DNA from: Chloroflexota bacterium
GTDB lineage: Bacteria; Chloroflexota; Anaerolineae; Anaerolineales; UBA4823
Assembly: GCA_020349245.1 (NCBI GenBank)
Contig: CP070764.1
Coordinates: 840,926 to 903,156, forward strand
Reading direction: 5' to 3'
Length of the DNA stretch: 62,231 bases
Each line of letters begins with the position of its first letter. Position 1 is the stretch's first letter. The notes beneath the pieces are model-generated. The model saw only the letters and a program-made list of their open reading frames with translations. It made no database searches and had not been told where the DNA came from. The position numbers and the translations under genes are program-made. This document shows, piece after piece, positions 51,974-61,429 of the stretch.

Positions 51974-52013
51974 ACACCGGGACCAAATTGTGGCCACAAT
52001 TTGGTCCCGGTGT
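51974..52013. terminator. Loopless 40-bp perfect palindrome, probable terminator
   Basis: Twenty bases starting ACACCGGGACC pair without mismatch with the next twenty, ending GGTCCCGGTGT, followed by GCTTTTG. It sits 60 bases after the DUF411 gene. The rest of the 321-base gap to 52235 holds no gene that I can see. It could be a terminator or an operator-like protein site. Confidence 0.65.
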
Positions 52014-52234
52014 GCTTTTGTGGGTCTTACCTGTTGTCGGTATACTCCATTACCAACGGATAGGTATGAAACAACTTTGCCTAACCCTGAGATTTATCCA
52101 ATTTGAATTTCTGGTGAAACCTCTGGCGTGGTCCAATAAAAACAAATCTTTGACAAACATCCCCGTCTTGACTACACTTAACAAGCAAGTTTATCTGATT
52201 GTCCATTTATTCACAATCTTAAAGGAGAAGGTTC

Positions 52235-52801
52235 ATGCCGCGCATCCTCAGTGGAACTCGTTACTTGATCCTGATTCCGGTGATCGGCCTGGCGATTGCC
52301 GCTTCTGTTTTCTTCATCTTCGGCGGGATAGGCCTGATCAAACTATTGGTCAATATTGTCATCGCAATGATAACCAATATGCCTGAAGAAACCGCGAGTA
52401 CGGAAAGAGGTATAGTGATATTTGAAATCGTTGAATATGTGCATTTATTCCTGATTGGAACGGTGCTTTATATTACAGCTGTCGGACTTTACCAGCTATT
52501 CATTCACGAGATCAAGTTTCCAAACTGGCTCAAGATAGACAGCACGGAGGAGCTGGAAACCAATCTTATTGGTGTAACCGTGGTTGTGCTGGCAGTAAAC
52601 TTCATGGGCGCTGTATTTATTGGGCAGCGAGAAACCCTGCTTGAATTTGGTGCTGGAATCGCTCTTCCGATTGCTGCCCTGGGAGTATTCCTGGGATTGC
52701 GTGCCTGGTCAACGAAAATCCTCAAGCGATCAAGTACTTCTGAAACCGTAAATCCGGATAGCATTGACCCTGCGCCTTCCCAAGAAGACAAAAGTAAATA
52801 A
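52235..52801 (+). CDS. YqhA family (UPF0114) membrane protein
   Basis: The 188-residue protein has four hydrophobic segments and the YqhA layout: an N-terminal TRYLILIPVIGLAIAAS helix, FEIVEYVHLFLIGTVLYITA in the middle, and a late IALPIAALGVFLGLRAW helix. The C-terminus is a polar tail. AAAGGAGAAGG precedes ATG 52235. The function of the family is unknown. It is followed after 31 bases by ppk2. Confidence 0.8.
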   Translation: MPRILSGTRYLILIPVIGLAIAASVFFIFGGIGLIKLLVNIVIAMITNMPEETASTERGIVIFEIVEYVHLFLIGTVLYITAVGLYQLFIHEIKFPNWLKIDSTEELETNLIGVTVVVLAVNFMGAVFIGQRETLLEFGAGIALPIAALGVFLGLRAWSTKILKRSSTSETVNPDSIDPAPSQEDKSK

Positions 52802-52832
52802 GGACCTGGAAATATAATGCAAGGAGCTATTC

Positions 52833-53636
52833 GTGGCTGAGAATGGTGACAAACCCAAGAAGATGAAGCGCAAAGCTTACGAAGCGGAGCTGGCCAAGCT
52901 GGAAATTGAGCTGGTGAAACTACAAGGGTGGATCAAGGAGAAGGGATTAAAAGTTGCGGTTGTTTTCGAGGGGCGTGACAGCGCCGGAAAAGGGGGCGTG
53001 ATCAAGCGCATCACTTACCGGCTGAACCCCCGGATTGTTCGCGTGGTAGCCCTGCCAACCCCCACGGAGAAGGAGAAAAGCCAGTGGTACTTCCAACGCT
53101 ATGTTCCGCACCTACCCTCTGCTGGTGAGATGGTACTCTTTGACCGCAGCTGGTACAACCGGGCTGGTGTGGAGCGGGTGATGGGTTTCTGTACGGATGA
53201 ACAATATACCGAGTTCATGGCCACGGTAAATGGCTTTGAGCTGGCTTTGGTACGCTCAGGCCTGACGCTGATCAAGTATTGGATGCACATTCGCGATGAA
53301 GTCCAAGAAGAGCGTTTCGAGCAACGCATCGACGACCCCCGCCGCCGCTGGAAGTTGAGCCCGATGGACCTGGAAGCGCGCTCACGCTGGGTGGATTATT
53401 CCAAAGCACGGGATGCCATGCTGCAGCACACCAGCACTCCCCATGCACCCTGGTACATCGTGGATGCGAATATTAAGCGCCATGCCCGCTTGAATGTAAT
53501 CACCCATTTACTCAGCCAGATTCCCTACGATGACTTGACCCCGAAGCCATTAAAACTGCCCCCGCGCCAGAAGGCGGGTGATTACAAGCACCCGGATTTT
53601 TCAGCCTTTAATTTTGTCCCGTCAGAATATCCCTAG
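52833..53636 (+). CDS. ppk2: Polyphosphate kinase 2
   Basis: The 267-residue protein has the single PPK2 domain: Walker A FEGRDSAGKGG, lid-region YRLNPRIVRVVALPTPT, Walker B VLFDRSWYNRAG, and a C-terminal block WYIVDANIKRHARLNVI. PPK2 enzymes move phosphate between polyphosphate and nucleotides, mostly to phosphorylate ADP or GDP. GTG 52833 is the start, with AAGGAG upstream. Whether it is class I or II is not certain, but the single-domain length fits class I. Confidence 0.92.
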   Translation: MAENGDKPKKMKRKAYEAELAKLEIELVKLQGWIKEKGLKVAVVFEGRDSAGKGGVIKRITYRLNPRIVRVVALPTPTEKEKSQWYFQRYVPHLPSAGEMVLFDRSWYNRAGVERVMGFCTDEQYTEFMATVNGFELALVRSGLTLIKYWMHIRDEVQEERFEQRIDDPRRRWKLSPMDLEARSRWVDYSKARDAMLQHTSTPHAPWYIVDANIKRHARLNVITHLLSQIPYDDLTPKPLKLPPRQKAGDYKHPDFSAFNFVPSEYP

Positions 53637-53666
53637 ATCAAACCTGACAACAAAGGAGAACCCATA

Positions 53667-55160
53667 ATGTCCAAGGAAACAAAGGGGTTCCGATTCCCTT
53701 CTGCATATACAATCCTGTTCATTTTGATCGTTATCGTGGCGATAGCCACCTGGATCGTACCCGCTGGACAATATGAGCTTAGCGAAGATGGCGAACCGAT
53801 CCCCGGCTCATACCATCCGGTTGAATCAAATCCACAAAGGATCATCGCCGATGGCTTGATGGCCATCGTCAATGGTACCTATGGTATCCAGGGTGAAGAT
53901 GGCACGATCAGTGTTTACAATATTGGGGAGCTGTATGGAGCGATCGATGTCGCTTTCTTTGTGCTGGTAATTGGAGGATTCTTATCCATAACTATGGCCA
54001 CCGGCGCGATTGACGCCGGAATCACGAAGATCACGACCTCCTTGAAAGGCCGCGAAAAATGGATGATCGCCATCTTGATGGCAGTCTTTGCCATTGGTGG
54101 CACGACTTACGGCATGGCAGAGGAAACCTTGGCTTTCTACGGCCTGATCGTAGCCGTGATGATCGCTGCTGGTTATGATGCGCTCGTTGGCGTTGCAGTC
54201 GTCATGCTGGGCGCCGGTATCGGTACACTGGCTTCCACGATCAATCCATTCGCCACTGGTGTTGCTTCGGCGTTCGCCGGGATAACCGTCGCTGATGGCC
54301 TGGTATCAAGACTGATCATCCTAGTGGTCGGCACCTTGATCGGTATCTGGTTTGTCACTCGCTACGCGGAGAAAGTTAAAGCAGATCCCACGAAATCTCT
54401 GGTATTCGAAAAGAAGGATGAGAATGAAAAATTCTTCCTGAAAGCATTGGATGCAGAGGCACTGCCTGAATTTACCAGCCGGCGCAAATGGATTATCCTT
54501 TTGTTCGCTTTGGCTTTTCTGGTGATGATCTTCAGTGTTATCCCCTGGGGAGACTTGGGGATAAATATACCGGATTGGCTGCCCCATGACTGGTGGTTTG
54601 GCGAGTTTTCTGCGCTTTTCCTGTTCTTCGCCATCATTATTGGTTTTGTCGATCGCATGGGCGAGGCAAATATCGCTGAGACTTTTGTAAACGGTGCCCG
54701 GGATATGCTGGGCGTGGCATTGATCATCGGCGTCGCCCGTGGGGTGAGTGTGATCATGACCAATGGTTTGATCGTCGATACTGTCTTGTACTGGGCTGAA
54801 AGTGCCCTCTCAGGGGTTGGTGGCGTGTTATTCACAAATGTGACTCATCTGCTCTACCTGCCGCTTGGCTTCCTGATCCCCTCTTCTTCGGGCTTAGCCA
54901 CGGTGACGATGCCGATCATGGCTCCTCTGGCAGATTTTGCCCAGGTTGACCGCAGCCTCGTCGTAACTGCCTTCCAATCCGCCAGCGGTCTGCTCAATCT
55001 CGTCAACCCCACCTTTGCCGTGGTTATGGGCGGCTTGGCACTGGGCAGGGTAGGTTATGATCAGTGGTGGAAATTTACCTGGCCGCTGATGATCCTTCTC
55101 TTGCTGCTGTATACGGTTGTCTTGAGTATCGGTGTATTCATACCTGGACAGATATTTTAA
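53667..55160 (+). CDS. YfcC family membrane carrier
   Basis: The 497-residue protein has about 11-12 hydrophobic segments and YfcC/C4-dicarboxylate-carrier-like features: WIVPAGQYE near the N-terminus, GTTYGMAEETLAFY, STINPFATGVASAFAG in the first half, and SSSGLATVTMPIMAPLADF in the second. YfcC proteins are proposed uptake carriers for small carboxylates or amino acids. Next to ornithine carbamoyltransferase and arginine deiminase it could import arginine or export ornithine, but no substrate is proved by sequence. AAAGGAG precedes ATG 53667. Confidence 0.88.
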   Translation: MSKETKGFRFPSAYTILFILIVIVAIATWIVPAGQYELSEDGEPIPGSYHPVESNPQRIIADGLMAIVNGTYGIQGEDGTISVYNIGELYGAIDVAFFVLVIGGFLSITMATGAIDAGITKITTSLKGREKWMIAILMAVFAIGGTTYGMAEETLAFYGLIVAVMIAAGYDALVGVAVVMLGAGIGTLASTINPFATGVASAFAGITVADGLVSRLIILVVGTLIGIWFVTRYAEKVKADPTKSLVFEKKDENEKFFLKALDAEALPEFTSRRKWIILLFALAFLVMIFSVIPWGDLGINIPDWLPHDWWFGEFSALFLFFAIIIGFVDRMGEANIAETFVNGARDMLGVALIIGVARGVSVIMTNGLIVDTVLYWAESALSGVGGVLFTNVTHLLYLPLGFLIPSSSGLATVTMPIMAPLADFAQVDRSLVVTAFQSASGLLNLVNPTFAVVMGGLALGRVGYDQWWKFTWPLMILLLLLYTVVLSIGVFIPGQIF

Positions 55161-55267
55161 ATCCAAGGGTATTTAGCGGTCAGGAATCAAGAGGTGATCT
55201 ATACAAAAGTAAAGACCTTGTTGAAAATAAAAACTCACAAAAATAGAAATTCATCAGGAGAAATAGA

Positions 55268-56269
55268 ATGGCTTTCAATCTACGCAACCGAAGTTTTGTT
55301 AAGCTACTGGATTTCACTCCAGGAGAGATCAAATTTCTTTTAAAGCTTTCAGCCGATCTAAAAGCTGCCAAATATGGCGGCTATGAGCAGCCCAGATTGA
55401 CGGGCAAGAACATCGCCTTAATCTTTGAAAAATCTTCTACACGCACGCGCACTTCCTTCGAAGTGGCCGCCTACGACCAGGGAGCTCATGTTACCTATCT
55501 GGGTCCCAGCGGCTCACAAATTGGTCACAAAGAGACCATGAAAGATACCGCCCGAGTGCTGGGACGTATTTATGACGGCATCGAATACCGCGGTTTCTCC
55601 CAGGAGACTGTCGAAATCCTAGCCCAATACGCTGGTGTGCCAGTCTGGAATGGCCTGACAGATAAGTTTCATCCCACTCAGATCCTGGCGGATGTCCTGA
55701 CCATGACCGAGCACAGCTATAAAGACCTTCCGGAGATCGCCTATACCTTCATGGGCGATGCCCGTAATAACATGGGCAACTCTTTGATGGTAGGAGGCTG
55801 CAAGCTGGGCATGGATGTGCGCCTCTGTGGACCGAAATCGAACTGGCCAGAAGAAGACCTGGTTGCCCAGTGCCGTCAGATCGCCGCACAAACTGGCGCC
55901 CGCCTGACCATCACAGACGACGTAGCAGAAGGCGTCAGAGACGTTGACTACCTGTATACGGATGTATGGGTATCGATGGGCGAACCGGACTCGGTTTGGG
56001 AAGAGCGTGTCAAACTGCTTCAGCCCTATCAAGTCAACGCCAAAGCCATGGAATTGACCGGCAATCCAGAGGTCAAGTTCTTACACTGCCTGCCCGCCTT
56101 CCATAATCGCGATACCAAGATCGGTGAAGAAATTTACCGGAAATTTGGCCTGGAGAGCATGGAGGTAACTGAAGAAGTCTTTGAGTCTGAAGCTTCGCTC
56201 GTCTTCGATGAAGCTGAGAACCGCATGCACACCATTAAAGCCATCATGGTGGCTACGCTGGGGGATTGA
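55268..56269 (+). CDS. arcB: Ornithine carbamoyltransferase
   Basis: The 333-residue enzyme interconverts ornithine plus carbamoyl phosphate and citrulline. The carbamoyl-phosphate site is [10 protein letters not shown], the middle block [12 protein letters not shown], and the catalytic [14 protein letters not shown] with ornithine-binding Asp in [13 protein letters not shown] precedes ATG 55268. Position beside arginine deiminase and carriers supports the catabolic (arcB) role; an anabolic argF identity is not excluded. No carbamate kinase lies in the window. Confidence 0.92.
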   Translation: MAFNLRNRSFVKLLDFTPGEIKFLLKLSADLKAAKYGGYEQPRLTGKNIALIFEKSSTRTRTSFEVAAYDQGAHVTYLGPSGSQIGHKETMKDTARVLGRIYDGIEYRGFSQETVEILAQYAGVPVWNGLTDKFHPTQILADVLTMTEHSYKDLPEIAYTFMGDARNNMGNSLMVGGCKLGMDVRLCGPKSNWPEEDLVAQCRQIAAQTGARLTITDDVAEGVRDVDYLYTDVWVSMGEPDSVWEERVKLLQPYQVNAKAMELTGNPEVKFLHCLPAFHNRDTKIGEEIYRKFGLESMEVTEEVFESEASLVFDEAENRMHTIKAIMVATLGD

Positions 56270-56512
56270 GAGTTGGCACTCTCACCTTGTTAATGGATGC
56301 GCGAAACATCATTACCCTGTTGCAGCATGGTAGATCCGTTGAGGTTGAGATTCATCGCAGCTCAGGTTCTTGAACGGGCATGCAATTGAACCTCCCTGGC
56401 GGTTTATTTTGGTAATGGTCTTCAGACTGATTGACGGGTTTTTCAAGTCCAGAGACTAGGGTGATCGATAATTAGATTCCCACCCCAAGTAGGATGAACA
56501 TAAGGAGAAACA

Positions 56513-57745
56513 ATGATGGCTGAATTTGGTGTACATTCCGAAGTTGGAAAGCTGCGCAAGGTGATTGTCCATCGCCCAGGGCTGGAAATGCGTCGGCTGA
56601 CACCGACCAACGCTGCAGAATTACTCTTCGATGATGTGATCTGGGCGCGTAAAGCGCGACAAGACCACGATGCTTTTGTGGATTTGATGCGAACAGAATT
56701 TGGCATCACGGTATGGCGAGTTCATGAGCTGCTTGAAGATGTCGTCAAGGAACCACAAGGGCGTGCGTACATCCTGGACCGTAAACTGACCCCAAACGAA
56801 GTTGGGGTCGGCGGGGCGCGAGATTTGCGTGCCTGGATGGATGAAATGGACTCCGCAAAGCTGGTCTCCCATCTGATCGGCGGTGTGACTGTGGCGGAAC
56901 TGCCTGAGGATTTTCGCAAACTAGCTGAGAAGGCTTACGCAGCAACTGAATTTGTGCTCCAGCCCCTGCCGAATCAGCTCTTCACCCGTGACAGCTCGTG
57001 TTGGATTTACAACGGCGTCACTGTAAATCCGATGTATTGGCCGGCACGCCGTAAAGAGACCTTACATCTCACAGCTATCTACAAATACCATCCTGAATTC
57101 AGGGGGGGCAATTTCACCATCTGGTGGGGCGATCCGGATGTTGACCACGGAAGTGCCACCCTCGAAGGTGGCGACGTGATGCCGGTTGGAAAGGATGTGG
57201 TTTTGATCGGAATGGGCGAACGCACGACCTACCAGGCTGTTGGTCAAGTAGCCCAGGCACTTTTCAAGAACAATGCTGCTGAACGGGTGATTGCAGCCAA
57301 AATGCCGCCCGACAGGGCCAGTATGCACCTCGACACAGTTTTCACCTTCTGCGACCGGGACCTGGTGACCATTTTTGAACCGGTGGTCAATACCATCCAA
57401 CCGATCAGCTATTATCCCGGAGATGATGAAGGCATGATGCGCGTGGTTGTCGAAGAAAAGGGCTGGCTTGAGACCGTCCAGGAAGCCCTCGGCTTGAAAG
57501 AATTGCGTGTCATCCCCACGGGCGGAGATGAATTCCAGCAAGAGCGCGAGCAGTGGGATGATGGCAACAATGTTGTTGCCCTTGCCCCGGGTGTGGTAGT
57601 GGCATACAACCGCAATGAATGGACCAATGCGCGGTTGCGCAAAGCCGGCATCACGGTTTTGGAGATCGATGGCTCAGAATTGGGACGCGGGCGGGGTGGT
57701 GGACACTGCATGACCTGCCCGGTCCTCCGCGATCCGGTTTTCTAA
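56513..57745 (+). CDS. arcA: Arginine deiminase
   Basis: The 410-residue enzyme converts arginine to citrulline and ammonia. The N-terminal [18 protein letters not shown], the block [13 protein letters not shown], the catalytic His in [11 protein letters not shown], and the nucleophile Cys in [15 protein letters not shown] near the C-terminus are intact. AAGGAG precedes ATGs at 56513 and 56516. The 243 bases between arcB and arcA hold a short hairpin near 56268-56283 but no ORF, so arcA may have its own promoter. Confidence 0.95.
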   Translation: MMAEFGVHSEVGKLRKVIVHRPGLEMRRLTPTNAAELLFDDVIWARKARQDHDAFVDLMRTEFGITVWRVHELLEDVVKEPQGRAYILDRKLTPNEVGVGGARDLRAWMDEMDSAKLVSHLIGGVTVAELPEDFRKLAEKAYAATEFVLQPLPNQLFTRDSSCWIYNGVTVNPMYWPARRKETLHLTAIYKYHPEFRGGNFTIWWGDPDVDHGSATLEGGDVMPVGKDVVLIGMGERTTYQAVGQVAQALFKNNAAERVIAAKMPPDRASMHLDTVFTFCDRDLVTIFEPVVNTIQPISYYPGDDEGMMRVVVEEKGWLETVQEALGLKELRVIPTGGDEFQQEREQWDDGNNVVALAPGVVVAYNRNEWTNARLRKAGITVLEIDGSELGRGRGGGHCMTCPVLRDPVF

Positions 57746-57776
57746 GCCCAGGCAATGGATAAGAAATAATTCACTT

Positions 57777-57794
57777 GGGGCAGTCCCCCCTTTT
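57777..57794 (+). terminator. Short hairpin after arcA
   Basis: GGGG-CAGT-CCCC followed by CCTTTT. The stem is only 4 bp, so this is weak. Confidence 0.35.
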
Positions 57795-57938
57795 GACCAC
57801 ATGGAAATGCCCTGTATGTCATGAATTCCTGACCAAACAAGATTCCATGGGATGTTGCGATGTAAAGCTTGACCTCCCCCGAACGGAGCAATCCACTTTA
57901 TACAATGCCCATCTTATCTGAAAGGAAGCCCATCTTTG

Positions 57939-59486
57939 ATGCCAGACGAAAAAGACCATCCTATTAAACCACCCTCTTATTGGGATGCCTTAATCCCGAT
58001 CCTCACTCTGACCATCCTTTTGGCAACCGCCTTGTACTTCTACGGAGCGGATGGCACCGCGGGTCCGATCCAGGTAGCCTTGATGTTTAGCATGATGGTA
58101 GCCGGTCTCATTGGACTCAAGAATGGTCACAAGTGGGAGGACATGGGCAAAGCTGCAGTGGAGGGGATTTCTCAAGCGATGGGGGCGATCTTCATCCTGC
58201 TGGCTGTCGGCGCGCTGGTCGGTACCTGGAGCATGGCCGGTACCATTGCCACCATCGTCCATTACGGGATCCAATTCCTGAACCCGACCTGGTATTATCT
58301 GGCGGCGGCCATCATCAGCGGTGTATTAGCACTCAGTATTGGCAGCGCCTGGACGGTGGCCGGCACCCTGGGAGTAGGCTTAATCGGTATCGCCTCCCTG
58401 CTCGGTGTGTCGCCTGAGCTCACCGCTGGAGCAGTTATCTCTGGAGCCTACTTCGGGGATAAAATGTCCCCCCTCTCAGAAACCACCAACCTGGCCCCTG
58501 CAGTTTCGGGGACGGACCTTTACACCCACATCAAGAACATGCTCTGGACAACAGTACCTTCGATTCTGATCGCCCTGGCTGTTTTTGGTTTTCTGGGTTA
58601 TTCAGGAGATTTCAGCGCTCCGCTTGACCTGACCATCGTACTTGAAGCCATCGAGAGCATCTTCCGGGTGGGTTTGTTGACATTAATCCCGCTCCTGGTT
58701 GTGTTGGTTTTGTCCTTTCGCCGGATACCCGCCTTCTCCACGATTCTGGCTGGAGCCCTGGTCGGTGGTATCACAGCCGCCTTTCTTCAGCCCGAGGTGG
58801 TTCTGGCTTTCGCCAATGAGCCTGGAGTCAGCCCACCGGTGGCCATGATCAAGGGTATCTGGTCTGCGATGGCCACCGGATTCGAACTCGATAGCGGTTA
58901 TGCCGGGCTAGATTCACTTCTCTCGCGGGGTGGGATGGCCAGCATGCTGGAAACCGTATGGCTGGTCATCAGCGCCATGGCCTTTGGTGGGGTAATGGAA
59001 TATACAGGACTGCTAGCAAAGCTGATTCAGCCCGTTCTAAAAGCGGTCAAATCCGATCGCTCAATCCTGCTTGCTACCGGGTTGACATCCATTGGAATCA
59101 ACATCGTTGCCGGTGATCAATATATGGCGATTGTACTCCCGGGCAGGATGTACCGGGAGATTTATCAAGAAAAAGGCATTGCCCCAGAGACTTTATCACG
59201 GCAAATAGAAGACACCGGCACGATTACCTCACCCTTAATCCCCTGGAACAGCTGTGGGGCATATATGTCAGCCACTTTGGGTATTGCCACGCTGGCATAC
59301 CTGCCATACTGCTTTTTCAATCTAATCAATGTGCTTGTCTCATTGATCTACGCGGTAATCGGATTCCAGATCAAGCGTCTCAAACCAGAAGAGATCATCA
59401 TGGAAGCCCCGAAAAAAGCCGCATTCTATGGTATCGGTGGTCACCGCGTCGAGCCAACCGAACATGAGATGGCAGTCAAAAGTTGA
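57939..59486 (+). CDS. NhaC family antiporter
   Basis: The protein has 515 residues from ATG 57939, ten bases after AAAGGAAG; TTG 57936 is less likely. It has about 11-12 transmembrane segments and the NhaC signatures: AVGALVGTWSMAG, SAWTVAGTLGVGLIG, GAVISGAYFGDKMSPLSETTNLA (long block; key part GDKMSPLSETTN) and SIGINIVAGDQYMAIVLPGRMY. NhaC proteins exchange Na+ and H+; related carriers exchange lactate/malate or amino acids. Behind arcA it could take the arginine/ornithine exchanger place, but this is inference. Confidence 0.88.
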   Translation: MPDEKDHPIKPPSYWDALIPILTLTILLATALYFYGADGTAGPIQVALMFSMMVAGLIGLKNGHKWEDMGKAAVEGISQAMGAIFILLAVGALVGTWSMAGTIATIVHYGIQFLNPTWYYLAAAIISGVLALSIGSAWTVAGTLGVGLIGIASLLGVSPELTAGAVISGAYFGDKMSPLSETTNLAPAVSGTDLYTHIKNMLWTTVPSILIALAVFGFLGYSGDFSAPLDLTIVLEAIESIFRVGLLTLIPLLVVLVLSFRRIPAFSTILAGALVGGITAAFLQPEVVLAFANEPGVSPPVAMIKGIWSAMATGFELDSGYAGLDSLLSRGGMASMLETVWLVISAMAFGGVMEYTGLLAKLIQPVLKAVKSDRSILLATGLTSIGINIVAGDQYMAIVLPGRMYREIYQEKGIAPETLSRQIEDTGTITSPLIPWNSCGAYMSATLGIATLAYLPYCFFNLINVLVSLIYAVIGFQIKRLKPEEIIMEAPKKAAFYGIGGHRVEPTEHEMAVKS

Positions 59487-59644
59487 TCCTGACCACCCCA
59501 TACAGGTTGTTTTAAAGATTATGGGCGAACAAACCGATCTTCATTGATAAACAGTGTTTCTCAATAGATTCACAATTGAAAAAAATCAATTCGGATAGAT
59601 ATGAAATCATCTGAGATAAGGAATGAGAAAGGAGGTATGAAAAC

Positions 59645-61429
59645 ATGATCAAATCACTGAGACGGACGCTTGGCATGTACCGAAAATATCGAGCCCGCTT
59701 GATCATCTCGCAGGTGTTGGTGCTGATCTCTGCTGCCGCGGTGATCGGGGTGGCCTCCCTCAACCAGAAGCTGATCAATCAAGGCATCGAAGCTGGAGAT
59801 GTAAGGACGATATTAGGTACAGGCCTAACCATGCTGGTATTGGCCATTGTATCCGGTATATGCCTGGCCGGGACTGCCTACCTGGCGGTCTTCTTCTCCC
59901 AGGGAACGGGCTATTATATCCGTTCACGGCTTTACCAGAAGATCCAGACCTTTTCGTTTGGCAATTACGACCAATTCCGTACCAGCGATATCCTGGTCCG
60001 TTTAAACGCCGACGTGGTAAACATCCAGAATGCCTTGTTGTATATGACGCTGCTATTGCTGTATGCGCCGTTCATGCTGCTAGTGACATTCATCCTGACG
60101 ATTATCAATACACCCTCTCTGATCTGGGTCTTGGTTTTGGTCACAGCTATTGTCCTGGGGCTCATGGTGCTGCTTATCCCCCAGGTATTCCGAGCTTACG
60201 ATAACCGACAGCATCGGCTAGACGATCTGAATAGCACCATGCAGGAAAACTTGGCTGGTGTCCGGGTGGTGAAAGCATTTGTGCGTGAGGATTACGAGGT
60301 TAAACGCTTCGCTCAGCGGGCAGATGCATTGCGACAGCCCGCTTATGCTGCAGCCGTTCGGGTCGGTTTCCTCGCACCTATGCTGACCGGGATTACCCAA
60401 TTGGGGATTATCTTCTCGATCTGGATCGGGGGACAACAAGTGCTTTCCAATGCAGGGATAAATGTCGGTGAGCTGGTCACCTTCACCCAGTACCTGTCTC
60501 TGGTAGTCGCTCCCTTAGCCATGCTGGCGATCGTATTCCCCTTCATGCTGCGCGGCGATGCCTCTGCCCAGCGCATATTCGAAGTGTATGATGATCAACC
60601 CAGGGTGCAGGACAAAGAAGAAAGCTCAACCCTCGATGTGGAGAAGGTTGGCGGACGGATCGTTTTCGAGAATGTATCCTTCGCTTTTCAGCGAGGGGAT
60701 GGTCAATACAACCCGCCCGCATTGAAAAATATCGATCTCACCATCGAGCCTGGTCAGAGGGTTGGCTTTCTGGGGGCAACTGGTGCAGGAAAATCAGCAC
60801 TGGTGAATTTAATCCCGCGCTTCTACGATGTCACCGAGGGCAGAATTACCATTGATGGCGTGGATGTGCGCGATATTCCACAGGAAAACCTGCGCCAGGT
60901 GGTGGGCATTGTTTTGCAGGAAGCGCTGCTTTTTCAAGGGAATGTACACTTCAACCTTAAGTTTGGCAAACCAGATATCGATGATGAAGTGATGATCGGG
61001 GCTTCAAAAGCTGCCGATGCGTACGGCTTTATCATGAATCTGCCTGAAAAATGGGATGCACCTGTCGCTCGGCGTGGGTATAACTTCTCCGGTGGGCAAC
61101 GCCAGCGCCTCTCAATGTCACGCGCCCTGACTACCCAACCTAGAGTGCTGATACTTGATGACAGCACCAGTGCCCTGGATGCATCTACCGAAGGTCGAGT
61201 TCAGGACGCTATTCCCGGGTTCACGGATAATGTCACCACATTATATGTTGCCCAACGTATCAGTGCAGTGATCGATCTCGATAAGATCGTGCTCCTTGAA
61301 AATGGAGAAATCGTCGCTGAAGGCAACCATGAAGAACTTCTTCAGAGCAGTCCGTTGTACCAGGAAATTTATGAATCGCAACTCGGCAGCGGTATCACCG
61401 CCGGGCTGGAAGTGGAGGTGGCGAAATGA
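59645..61429 (+). CDS. ABC exporter half, NBD with degenerate catalytic residues
   Basis: The 594-residue protein has an N-terminal six-helix permease domain (about residues 15-310) and an ATPase domain (about 340-580). Walker A is GATGAGKSALVN, the signature FSGGQRQRLS. In Walker B, LILDDSTSALD, the catalytic Glu is Asp; the switch His is Gln (LYVAQRIS). This marks the degenerate site half of a heterodimeric exporter such as TM287/288. GAAAGGAGG precedes ATG 59645. The next gene overlaps by 4 bases and is probably its partner. Substrates of such exporters range from drugs to lipids. Confidence 0.92.
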   Translation: MIKSLRRTLGMYRKYRARLIISQVLVLISAAAVIGVASLNQKLINQGIEAGDVRTILGTGLTMLVLAIVSGICLAGTAYLAVFFSQGTGYYIRSRLYQKIQTFSFGNYDQFRTSDILVRLNADVVNIQNALLYMTLLLLYAPFMLLVTFILTIINTPSLIWVLVLVTAIVLGLMVLLIPQVFRAYDNRQHRLDDLNSTMQENLAGVRVVKAFVREDYEVKRFAQRADALRQPAYAAAVRVGFLAPMLTGITQLGIIFSIWIGGQQVLSNAGINVGELVTFTQYLSLVVAPLAMLAIVFPFMLRGDASAQRIFEVYDDQPRVQDKEESSTLDVEKVGGRIVFENVSFAFQRGDGQYNPPALKNIDLTIEPGQRVGFLGATGAGKSALVNLIPRFYDVTEGRITIDGVDVRDIPQENLRQVVGIVLQEALLFQGNVHFNLKFGKPDIDDEVMIGASKAADAYGFIMNLPEKWDAPVARRGYNFSGGQRQRLSMSRALTTQPRVLILDDSTSALDASTEGRVQDAIPGFTDNVTTLYVAQRISAVIDLDKIVLLENGEIVAEGNHEELLQSSPLYQEIYESQLGSGITAGLEVEVAK

